This document shows, in pieces, positions 11,729 to 18,593 of a stretch of 18,593 nucleotides of DNA (positions are counted from its first letter, which is position 1; every line of letters begins with the position of its first letter). Origin of the DNA: Syntrophaceae bacterium UBA5619 (GTDB lineage: Bacteria > Desulfobacterota > Syntrophia > Syntrophales > UBA5619); NCBI GenBank assembly GCA_002424545.1, contig DIKL01000089.1, forward strand, positions 382-18,974, given 5' to 3'. The position numbers were made by a program, and so were the translations under genes. The notes under the pieces are model-generated. The model did no database searches, had not been told where the DNA came from, and worked only from the letters and a program-made list of their open reading frames with translations.

Positions 11729-13846
11729 TTAATCTTTCATCATTTTTCGATTGTCTTGACGCCCGAGGACCGCCATAGGGTTCGCCGGCTCGGAAGAAGG
11801 ATCAGGTTCGGAACGGTGTGCCATTCCGGGAACCTTGGCGGGTTCAATCGTTTCGGCGTCTTCGGGCGTCGTTCCTTCGAGAAAACATTCATAGATCGCC
11901 CCGTGGGTCCAGAGCCTTGCCGGTTCGCCGGTCTTCGGATCGATTCGAACGAAGACAATCCCCTCCGGCACCGGGAACACCTCGACCGGGGTTCCCTGGA
12001 GGGCCTGCTCCGCGAAATAGAGCCAGATCGGAGCCGCGGCGCGTCCGCCGACCTCTTGCCGGCCCAGGGAACGCTCCTGATCGAATCCCACCCAGACGCC
12101 GGTGACCAGCGATGGCGTGAATCCGATAAACCAGGCGTCGCGCGTGTCGTCCGTCGTTCCGGTTTTTCCGGCGACCGGCCGGCTGAGTTTTTTTACCCGT
12201 TGCCCCGTTCCGCTTTCGACGACATCCTGCATCACGTAACTGGCCAGGAAGGCGATCCGCGGATCGATCACCTGTTCGACTTTCGGCTGTGTCTCCTCGA
12301 AGACATGACCCGTTCGATCAACGATTTTCTGGATGAAGTACGGTTGCACCCGTTTTCCTTCGTTCGCCAAGACGCCGTAAGCCCGGACCAGTTCCTGAAG
12401 AGTAACCCCGGAGGTGCCGAGGGCCAGCGAAAGATTTCGGGAAAGGGGCGAGGAGATCCCCATGTGGGTTGCGTAGGAGGCCGCATAATCCACGCCGATC
12501 TCCTCAAGAACCTTGATCGTGACGATGTTGCGGGAGTGGACCAGGGCGCTGTGGAGCGTCGTCGGGCCGAGAAACTTTGCATCGAAATTCTTCGGTTTCC
12601 AGATCCCGTCCGGCTGCTGGGGGTCCGGATAGAAGACCGGTTCATCGACGACGACCGTCGCGGGGGTCATCCCCTTGTCGAAGGCCGCCGTGTAGATCAA
12701 CGGTTTGAAAGCCGATCCGGGCTGCCGACGGGATTGGGTCGCACGATTGAATTCGCTCCGTTGGAAATCGCGCCCGCCCACCATTGCCCGGATGGCGCCG
12801 GTCTTCGAATCCATCGCGAAGAGCGCCCCCTGGACAAGCCCTTTCTCGAAGCGCTCCCGCTCCTCCATCTCCTGTAAACCATGCTCCACCGCGTCGCGTG
12901 CCGCCGTTTGCATCCGAATATTCAGCGTCGTGAAGACCTCGAGACCCTCCTTGTAGAGGACGTCGCTTCCGTATTTTTCCTGGATATAGCGGCGGATGTT
13001 TTCGATGAAGTAAGGAGCGATCTTGTCCTTCGGTTTGATTGAACGGAGCCTGATCGCCTTGGAGAGCGCGCGGTCCATCTCCTGCTGGGTGATGTAGCCG
13101 TCCTCCAGCATTCGGCCGAGCACGTAAGCCTGTCGCTGGTAGGCTCGTTCCGGATGGAGATAGGGGGAATAGTTGCTGGGGGCCTTGGGGAGACCAGCCA
13201 GCAGGGCCGCCTCCGGAAGGGAAATGTTCCGCGCGCTCTTTCCGAAATATCCCTGGGCGGCCGCCTCGACGCCGTAGGTCCCGTGACCGAGGTAGATATG
13301 GTTCAGGTAGAGGGTGATGATCTCTTCCTTGGTCAGATACCGGTCGATCTTGTAGGCGAGGAGCGCCTCCTTGATCTTTCGCATGTAGCTTTTTTCCGGA
13401 GAGAGGTAGAGCGTTTTGGCGACCTGCTGGGTGATCGTGCTCCCCCCCTGGACGATCTTTCCCGCTTCAAGATTTTTGAAGAAGGCCCTGGACATGCTCT
13501 GCATGTCGAATCCCTTGTGCTGGAAGAAGCGGGCATCCTCGGCGGCGACGAAGGCCTGGATCACGATCTTCGGGATCTCTTCGTACTGGATGACCTTTCT
13601 GTCTTCGAGGAAGAACTCGTCGATCAGTTCGTTGTTGTCGGCATAAACGCGTGTCGTGATGCTGGGACGATAGTCCTTCAGGGCGGCAATGCTCGGAAGT
13701 TCCTTCAGAATCAGGTAATAGAGCACGCTGCTTCCCGCCAGCGCGGCGCCGACGAAGAGCACCAGCACCGTTACGATGATGATCCCCAGCAAAGAGCGTC
13801 GGGAAGACGTTCTCCTCTTTCGCGGGACAACACGCCTGGAGGTCAT
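11729..13846 (-). CDS. mrcA: Class A penicillin-binding protein (PBP1A-type transglycosylase/transpeptidase)
   Basis: This bifunctional peptidoglycan synthase of 705 residues polymerises glycan strands and cross-links them in the periplasm. A basic cytoplasmic tail is followed by one signal-anchor helix (about 19-48). The GT51 glycosyltransferase domain has the catalytic EDARFFQHKGFD (E103) and GGSTITQQVAKTLYL (134-148). The transpeptidase domain has all three active-site motifs: SAFK (S378 nucleophile, K381), SRN (438-440) and KTGT (561-564). There is no large insert between the domains as in E. coli PBP1A, so the protein is a compact version. Its ATG overlaps the tatC stop by 4 nt (ATGA), which implies translational coupling. 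Confidence 0.95.
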   Translation of the reverse strand: MTSRRVVPRKRRTSSRRSLLGIIIVTVLVLFVGAALAGSSVLYYLILKELPSIAALKDYRPSITTRVYADNNELIDEFFLEDRKVIQYEEIPKIVIQAFVAAEDARFFQHKGFDMQSMSRAFFKNLEAGKIVQGGSTITQQVAKTLYLSPEKSYMRKIKEALLAYKIDRYLTKEEIITLYLNHIYLGHGTYGVEAAAQGYFGKSARNISLPEAALLAGLPKAPSNYSPYLHPERAYQRQAYVLGRMLEDGYITQQEMDRALSKAIRLRSIKPKDKIAPYFIENIRRYIQEKYGSDVLYKEGLEVFTTLNIRMQTAARDAVEHGLQEMEERERFEKGLVQGALFAMDSKTGAIRAMVGGRDFQRSEFNRATQSRRQPGSAFKPLIYTAAFDKGMTPATVVVDEPVFYPDPQQPDGIWKPKNFDAKFLGPTTLHSALVHSRNIVTIKVLEEIGVDYAASYATHMGISSPLSRNLSLALGTSGVTLQELVRAYGVLANEGKRVQPYFIQKIVDRTGHVFEETQPKVEQVIDPRIAFLASYVMQDVVESGTGQRVKKLSRPVAGKTGTTDDTRDAWFIGFTPSLVTGVWVGFDQERSLGRQEVGGRAAAPIWLYFAEQALQGTPVEVFPVPEGIVFVRIDPKTGEPARLWTHGAIYECFLEGTTPEDAETIEPAKVPGMAHRSEPDPSSEPANPMAVLGRQDNRKMMKD

Positions 13847-14631
13847 GGCTGACCCGATTCCTCCTTTTCCGCATCCTCCGTCTCTTCCGGTGCGGGTTTC
13901 TTCCTCTGGGCGAATTTTGCCACAAAGATGCTTACCTCGTAAAGAATCATCAGAGGGATCGCCATCAGGATCTGGCTGATGACGTCGGGGGAGGGGGTAA
14001 GAATCGCGGCGGTGATGAAGATGATCAGAATGGCATAACGACGCTGTTTCGACAGCATTTTTGCGTTCACGACACCGAGTTTGGCCAGGAAGAATATGAA
14101 CACCGGCATTTCGAAACAGAGCCCGAAGGCCAGCAGGAATTTGAGCGTCAGGCCAAGATACTCCCGGAAAGAGATCATCGGCTTGAGGAAATCGGTTGAA
14201 AAGCTGACGAAGAAACGGAAGGCGGGCGGCAACGCGATAAAGTAACCGAACAGAATACCGCCGATGAAGAGAACCGTGGAGAAAAATAGGAATGGGAAAA
14301 CGAATCTTTTTTCGTTTTTATAGAGCCCCGGGGAGACAAATCGCCAGATCTCGAAGAGGGTGTAGGGGGCCGTCAGAAACAGGGAGGCGAAAAAGGCGAT
14401 CTTCATGTGGATGAAGAAGGCCTCCGGGAGTCCCGTAAAGATCATCGAACTCTGGGCCGGCATGGCGTCGACCAGTGGCCGGGTGATTACGCGAAAGGAC
14501 CAGTCCTTGAATAGATAGCAGACGCCGAAACCGACGCCGACGACCACCAGGATGCGGATCAGCCTCGTCTTCAACTCTTCGAGGTGTGACGTCAGCGGCA
14601 ATTTTTCTTCTTCGGAGTGATCGTTTTCCAT
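13843..14631 (-). CDS. tatC: Sec-independent protein translocase TatC
   Basis: This polytopic inner-membrane protein of 262 residues is the twin-arginine signal-peptide receptor of the Tat pathway. The N-terminal cytoplasmic motif is PLTSHLEELKTRLIRI (12-27). The first periplasmic loop has APYTLFEIWRFVSPGL (88-103), containing the family's important Glu (E94). FEMPVFIFFLAKLGV and LTPSPDVISQ mark the later segments, and about six membrane helices can be traced. A charged C-terminal tail rich in Lys/Glu/Pro (240-262) is longer than in many homologues. No good ribosome site precedes the ATG at 14631, so translation may depend on the tatB-like gene 33 nt upstream. The stop overlaps the PBP start. 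Confidence 0.96.
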   Translation of the reverse strand: MENDHSEEEKLPLTSHLEELKTRLIRILVVVGVGFGVCYLFKDWSFRVITRPLVDAMPAQSSMIFTGLPEAFFIHMKIAFFASLFLTAPYTLFEIWRFVSPGLYKNEKRFVFPFLFFSTVLFIGGILFGYFIALPPAFRFFVSFSTDFLKPMISFREYLGLTLKFLLAFGLCFEMPVFIFFLAKLGVVNAKMLSKQRRYAILIIFITAAILTPSPDVISQILMAIPLMILYEVSIFVAKFAQRKKPAPEETEDAEKEESGQP

Positions 14632-14664
14632 AGAGAGGATGACTCGTGAGACCCCGGCAAGGGA

Positions 14665-14979
14665 TCAGGCCTGGGGTTTGTCGTCGGTGGGCTTTGGGGT
14701 GTCGCTCTCCGTCGCGTCGGCCGCGACCGGAGGGACGGGGGCGTCATTCTCCTCGCCCTTGCCATAGAGCAGAGAATCCTTGAGCCCGTTGATGTCCTTC
14801 TTCAACTCGTCCGTCTTCAGCGTGTCCTTGATCGTGTCAGTGGCGCTGTCGGCTACCTTGCGGAACTCGGAGAGACCCTTTCCCAAAGCCTTGGCAATCT
14901 CGGGCAATTTTTTGGGGCCCACCACGAGCAGCGCGATCACCGCGATCACCAGCAGCTCCGGCATTCCGATACCGAACAT
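14665..14979 (-). CDS. tatB: Tat translocase subunit, TatB-like (TatA/B family)
   Basis: A 104-residue single-span membrane protein. It has a short N-terminal helix (residues 6-20, MPELLVIAVIALLVV), a GP hinge (21-22) and an amphipathic helix (KKLPEIAKALGKGLSEFRK). A polar, proline-rich C-terminal tail follows. The Glu in the helix and the GP hinge resemble TatB more than TatA, which usually has FG at the hinge, but many deltaproteobacterial proteins blend the two. The ATG at 14979 is chosen because GAGG lies 7 nt upstream and it gives the canonical MFGIGMPELL start; 13 extra upstream codons are not family-like. It is first in the tatB-tatC-PBP operon. No second TatA gene is present here. Confidence 0.9.
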   Translation of the reverse strand: MFGIGMPELLVIAVIALLVVGPKKLPEIAKALGKGLSEFRKVADSATDTIKDTLKTDELKKDINGLKDSLLYGKGEENDAPVPPVAADATESDTPKPTDDKPQA

Positions 14980-15061
14980 TCGATTTCCTCTTCTCTGTCC
15001 GGACGCCGGGAAAATCATACAAAATGAGTGGAATTTCCTCTTGAAACCGTCCGTGTAGAAT

Positions 15062-15091
15062 CCTATACCCGCATCCGGAAATGTTTGTCAA
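15062..15091 (-). promoter_or_regulatory. Promoter of the tatB-tatC-PBP operon
   Basis: Read leftward, a perfect -35 TTGACA (15086-15091) is followed after 18 bp by a -10 TATAGG (15062-15067, 4/6). The predicted start near 15055 gives a 5' leader of roughly 75 nt before the tatB-like ATG at 14979. It is divergent from the promoter candidate at 15127-15155. Confidence 0.6.
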
Positions 15092-15126
15092 TGTTTTTTC
15101 CGGGCCACGGATGTCCGTAAAATTTT

Positions 15127-15155
15127 TTGCCATGCAAGGGTTTTTGTGTTAGAAG
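15127..15155 (+). promoter_or_regulatory. Putative promoter of the deacetylase-gatCAB genes
   Basis: TTGCCA (15127-15132, 5/6) and TAGAAG (15150-15155, 4/6) are separated by 17 bp and lie about 50 nt before the deacetylase start. Between this and the divergent tat promoter is a short dyad, ACGGA-TG-TCCGT (15107-15118), which could bind a regulator. Confidence 0.4.
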
Positions 15156-15203
15156 CAATCCGCATCTGAGGCGATGAGTTCACCCCCAAGAGAAGGTGAC
15201 CTG

Positions 15204-16259
15204 ATGTCGAAGAACACGGGGATTGTGAAGGACCGGCGGTATTTGCGGCACGGATCCGAATGGACCCATCCCGAAACTCCACAGCGTCTCGTCTCAATCT
15301 ACGAGATGCTCGACAATCCGGACATGGCATGGAAATTCACCGGGATTGAGGCAAGGCACGCAACGCGTGAAGAGTTGGCAAGGGTCCATCGCCTGTCCTT
15401 CATCGATTTCATCGCCGGGACGGAAGGGAAGTCGATGACGATGCTCGATCCCGATACGGTGGCGACCGCAGAAACCTATGATACGGCGAGGCTGGCCGCC
15501 GGCGGGGTGATGAACGCCATTGACAGCGTGGTCTCCGGGGAGACGGACAACGCCTTCGCGCTGGTTCGGCCGCCCGGGCACCATGCCCAGCCGACGGAGG
15601 CCGCGGGATTCTGTATCTTCAACAACATCGCCGTCGGCGCCCGGCATGCCCTGGCGCGGTGGAAGATGGATCGGATCCTGATCGTCGACTGGGACCTCCA
15701 CCATGGAAACGGCACGGCGGAAATTTTTTACGAAGATAGACAGGTCCTCTACTTTTCAACGCATCAGTCCCCGGGCTACCCGGGGACGGGCGGTCTGGAA
15801 GAGACCGGGAAGGGGGCGGGGCAAGGCTTCACCATCAATGTCCCGCTGCGGTCGGGGGCGGACGACGCCTGCTATGTCCGCGTTTTCCAAAATCTCCTCG
15901 AACCGGTGGCCCGCAGGTTCCGTCCGGAAATCATTCTGGTCTCCGCCGGGTTCGACATCTATATCGGCGATCCGCTGGGGGAGATGAAGGTGACGCCGGA
16001 GGGTTTCGCCTGCCTGACGCGGATCCTCCTCAACCTGGCGGATGAATGTTGTAACGGCCGTCTGGTGATCAGCCTCGAGGGGGGATATAACATCCAGGGG
16101 CTGACCAAATCCGTTCGGGCGGTTCTCCTCGAACTCCTCGAGGAGACCCGTGTTACACAGGAGACGCTGAACCGGATGGCCGCGAATGGGGATGAAACGT
16201 GCACCCGCCTGATCGGGCGCGTGCGGGACGGGATCGGTTCGTTCTGGCCGGTCTTTTGA
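15204..16259 (+). CDS. Histone deacetylase family (acetylpolyamine/acetoin-utilisation-like) amidohydrolase
   Basis: A zinc amidohydrolase of the arginase/deacetylase superfamily, 351 residues, cytoplasmic. All active-site blocks are present: RPPGHHA with the two catalytic histidines (H126, H127), GFCIFNNIA, DWDLHHGNGT with zinc ligands D164 and H166, SAGFD with zinc ligand D251, and the GGY loop near Y295. The layout is that of bacterial class II HDAC-like amidohydrolases. The substrate could be an acetylated polyamine, lysine or other N-acyl amide and cannot be told from the sequence. The ATG at 15204 is chosen because AGAAGG ends 7 nt upstream; an earlier ATG at 15174 has no ribosome site. 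gatC starts 16 nt after its stop, so it is probably co-transcribed with gatCAB. Confidence 0.9.
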   Translation: MSKNTGIVKDRRYLRHGSEWTHPETPQRLVSIYEMLDNPDMAWKFTGIEARHATREELARVHRLSFIDFIAGTEGKSMTMLDPDTVATAETYDTARLAAGGVMNAIDSVVSGETDNAFALVRPPGHHAQPTEAAGFCIFNNIAVGARHALARWKMDRILIVDWDLHHGNGTAEIFYEDRQVLYFSTHQSPGYPGTGGLEETGKGAGQGFTINVPLRSGADDACYVRVFQNLLEPVARRFRPEIILVSAGFDIYIGDPLGEMKVTPEGFACLTRILLNLADECCNGRLVISLEGGYNIQGLTKSVRAVLLELLEETRVTQETLNRMAANGDETCTRLIGRVRDGIGSFWPVF

Positions 16260-16275
16260 ATCGAGAGGCGCTTCG

Positions 16276-16572
16276 TTGGAAAACATCAAGATCAGCAAAG
16301 ATGAGGTCGCGCATGTGGCCCACCTGGCGAGATTGGAATTCGGCGAGACGGAGATGGAAAAATTTACCGCCCAGTTGAACGACATCCTCCTGTACATGGA
16401 CAAGTTGAACGAGGTCGATACGAGCGGCGTGGCGCCGATGACCCATGCGATCGCGCAGAAGAACGCCTTCCGTGAAGACGCGGTGGATCCGTCCCTGCCT
16501 CCAGAGGATGCTCTTGCCAACGCCCCGGCGGCGCGTGGGGGATGCTTTCAGGTCCCGAAGGTGATCGACTGA
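16276..16572 (+). CDS. gatC: Aspartyl/glutamyl-tRNA amidotransferase subunit C
   Basis: This small 98-residue subunit wraps around GatA and stabilises the GatCAB complex. The family pattern ISKDEVAHVAHLARLEFGETEMEKFTAQLNDIL fills the N-terminal half, and the conserved C-terminal FREDAV and FQVPKVID are present. The start is a TTG at 16276, supported by GAGAGG at 16263-16268 with 7-nt spacing and by alignment with the usual N-terminus; no in-frame ATG would keep the first helix. It follows the deacetylase by 16 nt. A 104-nt spacer without an evident gene or terminator separates it from gatA. Confidence 0.95.
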   Translation: MENIKISKDEVAHVAHLARLEFGETEMEKFTAQLNDILLYMDKLNEVDTSGVAPMTHAIAQKNAFREDAVDPSLPPEDALANAPAARGGCFQVPKVID

Positions 16573-16676
16573 CGGCGGCATCGGGAAAGACCGACAGGCG
16601 GCGACGTTCTGCTTCTCCGTCCCTGCGACGGGCGAATCAATCCAGGCGTGAAAATCCATAGGGGAATCGAATCGAG

Positions 16677-18134
16677 ATGGAATTGCACGAGTTGACCATT
16701 CACGAACTGTTGCACCGGCTTCGGGCGGGGGAGACCACCTCCGCGGCGATCACCAACTCCGTCTTCGACCGGATCGACGCTGTGGAGGGAGATGTCCATG
16801 CGTACATCACCCTGATGCGGGAAACGGCCTTGACCGAGGCGGAACGGGCGGATGATCGGATTCGAAAAGGCGAGATCGGCGCGCTGACGGGGATTCCCAT
16901 CGCGCTGAAGGACATCTTCTGCACGAAGGGGATCCGGACGACCTGCGGCTCGCGAATTCTCGAGAACTTCATCCCTCCCTACGATGCGACCGTCGTTGAG
17001 CGGCTGCGGGAGGCCGGAGCGATCTTCATCGGAAAGACAAACATGGACGAGTTCGCGATGGGTTCGTCCACGGAGACGTCGTATTTCGGGGTGACCCGGA
17101 ATCCCTGGGATCTAGACAGGATCCCGGGCGGTTCCAGCGGGGGTTCGGCAGCCGCCGTGGCGGCCGACGAGTGCATTGCCGCCATTGGATCGGACACCGG
17201 CGGCTCGATCCGCCAGCCGGCCGCCCTCTGCGGCGTCGTCGGCCTGAAGCCGACCTACGGCCGCGTTTCCCGGTTCGGTCTGATCGCATTCGCCTCTTCG
17301 CTCGACCAGATCGGCCCCTTCACGAAGGACATGGAGGACTGCGCGATCCTGATGAACGTCATCGCCGGCTATGATCCGAGGGAATCGACCTCGGTGCCGG
17401 AGAAGGTCCCCGACTACCGATCTTTCCTCGGCCGCGGAATCGACGGATGGACCGTCGGGATTCCAAAGGAGTACCTCATTGCCGGGATCGACCCGGAGGT
17501 CGAGGCGGCCGTCCGCCGGGCGATCCGGGTCGTGGAAGGGCTGGGGGCTCGATGCGTCGAGGTCTCCCTTCCCCATACCCGGTACTGCGTCGCCGTCTAC
17601 TACATCATCGCCCCGGCGGAGGCGTGCTCCAACCTCGCCCGCTACGACGGCGTGAAGTACGGTTTCCGCTCCGCAGAGGGTCGTGATCTCTTGGAGATGT
17701 ACAAGAAAACCCGCGCCGCGGGCTTTGGCGCCGAGGTGAAGCGGCGGATCATGATCGGCACCTACGCCCTCTCGTCGGGTTACTACGATGCATACTACAA
17801 GAAGGCCTCCCAGGTTCGGGCGTTGATCCGGCGCGACTTCGACGAAGCGTTTGGGACATGCGACGTGCTGATGACCCCGACGACGCCGACGCCGGCCTTC
17901 CGGATCGGCGAAAAGACGGAGGATCCCATGCAGATGTACCTTTCGGATATCTTCACGATCTCGACGAATCTCGCCGGAATCCCGGGGATCTCCGTTCCCT
18001 GCGGTTTCACGGAGGCGGGACTTCCCGCCGGGGTCCAGTTCCTGGCGGGCCATTTCCAGGAGGGACGCCTGCTCCAATGCGCCTCGGCCTACGAGAAACA
18101 CGCGCAGATCGAAAAAAGGAGACCCCCGCTGTAA
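16677..18134 (+). CDS. gatA: Aspartyl/glutamyl-tRNA amidotransferase subunit A (glutaminase/amidase subunit)
   Basis: GatA releases ammonia from glutamine and passes it to GatB, which amidates Glu-tRNA(Gln) and/or Asp-tRNA(Asn). The protein is a 485-residue amidase-signature enzyme. The Ser-cisSer-Lys triad is complete: K78 in PIALKDIF, S153 in GGSSGGS and S177 in [11 protein letters not shown]. These sit one residue from the positions I recall for Staphylococcus GatA (79, 154, 178). The start ATG at 16677 has AGGGGA about 11 nt upstream, a slightly long spacing. The TAA stop overlaps the gatB ATG by one base (TAATG), so GatA and GatB synthesis is coupled. Confidence 0.97.
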   Translation: MELHELTIHELLHRLRAGETTSAAITNSVFDRIDAVEGDVHAYITLMRETALTEAERADDRIRKGEIGALTGIPIALKDIFCTKGIRTTCGSRILENFIPPYDATVVERLREAGAIFIGKTNMDEFAMGSSTETSYFGVTRNPWDLDRIPGGSSGGSAAAVAADECIAAIGSDTGGSIRQPAALCGVVGLKPTYGRVSRFGLIAFASSLDQIGPFTKDMEDCAILMNVIAGYDPRESTSVPEKVPDYRSFLGRGIDGWTVGIPKEYLIAGIDPEVEAAVRRAIRVVEGLGARCVEVSLPHTRYCVAVYYIIAPAEACSNLARYDGVKYGFRSAEGRDLLEMYKKTRAAGFGAEVKRRIMIGTYALSSGYYDAYYKKASQVRALIRRDFDEAFGTCDVLMTPTTPTPAFRIGEKTEDPMQMYLSDIFTISTNLAGIPGISVPCGFTEAGLPAGVQFLAGHFQEGRLLQCASAYEKHAQIEKRRPPL

Positions 18135-18593
18135 TGGAATTCGAACCGGTTATCGGACTGGAGATCCACGCCCAGCTTCTCACGGATGCCAAAATTTTCT
18201 GCGGCTGCTCGGCAAAATTCGGAGCGGCGCCCAACACCCATACCTGCCCGGTCTGTCTGGGAATGCCCGGTGTACTGCCGGTGCTCAACCGGAAGGTCGT
18301 GACGTTCATGATCCGAATGGCTTTGGCCACAAACTGCAAGATCAATCCGGAGTGCGCCTTTGCCCGGAAAAACTACTTCTACCCCGATCTTCCCAAGGGG
18401 TACCAGATCTCCCAATACGCCGCACCGCCCGCCGAGCACGGCTGGGTCGAGGTGGAGATGAACGGCGGGAAGAAGCGGATCGGGATCACGCGGATCCACA
18501 TGGAGGAGGACGCGGGAAAGCTTCTCCACGACGAGCACAATCCGTTGAGCTTTGTCGACCTGAACCGGACCGGCGTGCCGCTCATCGAGATCG
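18134..18593 (+). CDS. gatB: Aspartyl/glutamyl-tRNA amidotransferase subunit B, N-terminal part (runs off window)
   Basis: GatB binds the mischarged tRNA, activates the Glu/Asp carboxylate with ATP and adds ammonia delivered from GatA. About 153 residues are visible, beginning [16 protein letters not shown], a near-universal GatB N-terminus. Later blocks include [44 protein letters not shown] and [12 protein letters not shown]. Four cysteines, C23, C25, C38 and C41 (CGC and CPVC), form the zinc-type cluster found in some GatB proteins. The gene has no stop inside the window and is cut by its right edge. The ATG overlaps the gatA stop. Confidence 0.97.
   Translation, partial: MEFEPVIGLEIHAQLLTDAKIFCGCSAKFGAAPNTHTCPVCLGMPGVLPVLNRKVVTFMIRMALATNCKINPECAFARKNYFYPDLPKGYQISQYAAPPAEHGWVEVEMNGGKKRIGITRIHMEEDAGKLLHDEHNPLSFVDLNRTGVPLIEI

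Noticed and set aside
11147..12877. 576-codon plus-strand frame crossing the ilv leader and the PBP gene
   Set aside because: It is antisense to ilvB, the attenuator and the PBP gene. It reads through two terminator hairpins and a promoter, and the protein is low-complexity Arg/Pro/Ser-rich.
1..18593. Insertion sequences, CRISPR arrays, tRNA or rRNA genes, prophage or defence genes
   Set aside because: I saw no transposase or integrase motifs, no regularly spaced direct repeats and no cloverleaf or rRNA-like sequence.

Overview
This is an 18.6 kb piece of a GC-rich Gram-negative chromosome. The gene set includes Kdo/heptose lipopolysaccharide (LPS) genes, GatCAB, a Tat translocon and a branched-chain amino acid operon, and there is a remnant of fatty-acid CoA metabolism. 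Together these suggest a Deltaproteobacteria/Desulfobacterota-like host, perhaps Syntrophales. That is inference from gene content, because no rRNA or marker tree is available. I see no mobile elements, tRNAs, rRNAs or CRISPR arrays. The window has three blocks: rightward (1-7339), leftward (7502-15091) and rightward again (15127-18593).

Block 1 (+ strand): the 3' end of pyrG (CTP synthase), a class I SAM methyltransferase and a TrmJ-type tRNA 2'-O-methyltransferase. These are followed by a sugar/LPS cluster with its own sigma70-like promoter: an iron-containing alcohol dehydrogenase (candidate kdnB), a DegT/KdnA-type PLP aminotransferase (kdnA), ADP-heptose epimerase (hldD), CMP-Kdo synthetase (kdsB) and a PlsC-like acyltransferase. 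An oxidase/dehydrogenase, a KdnA-like transaminase and KdsB side by side make this a probable 8-amino-Kdo (Kdo8N) pathway: oxidise C8 of Kdo, transaminate it, then activate the amino sugar with CTP. pyrG, upstream, makes the CTP that KdsB consumes. The main biological point of the window is that the host probably builds an aminated inner-core LPS.

Block 2 (- strand), read from right to left: tatB-like, tatC and a class A penicillin-binding protein form an operon with a good promoter, and tatC and the PBP gene overlap by 4 nt. Next comes ilvBNC for valine/leucine/isoleucine synthesis. It is preceded by a promoter, a 29-residue Leu/Val-rich leader peptide and two tandem intrinsic terminators whose inner arms can pair with each other, which is a ribosome-mediated attenuator. 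ilvC is of the fungal/Bacteroidetes-like type and ends in a strong terminator. Just beyond it lies a chimeric gene remnant that fuses a piece of an acyl-CoA synthetase in frame to the C-terminus of a 3-hydroxyacyl-CoA dehydrogenase.

Block 3 (+ strand): a histone-deacetylase-family amidohydrolase, divergent from the tat operon, then gatC, gatA and the 5' part of gatB, which runs off the window. GatCAB amidates mischarged Glu-tRNA(Gln) and/or Asp-tRNA(Asn).
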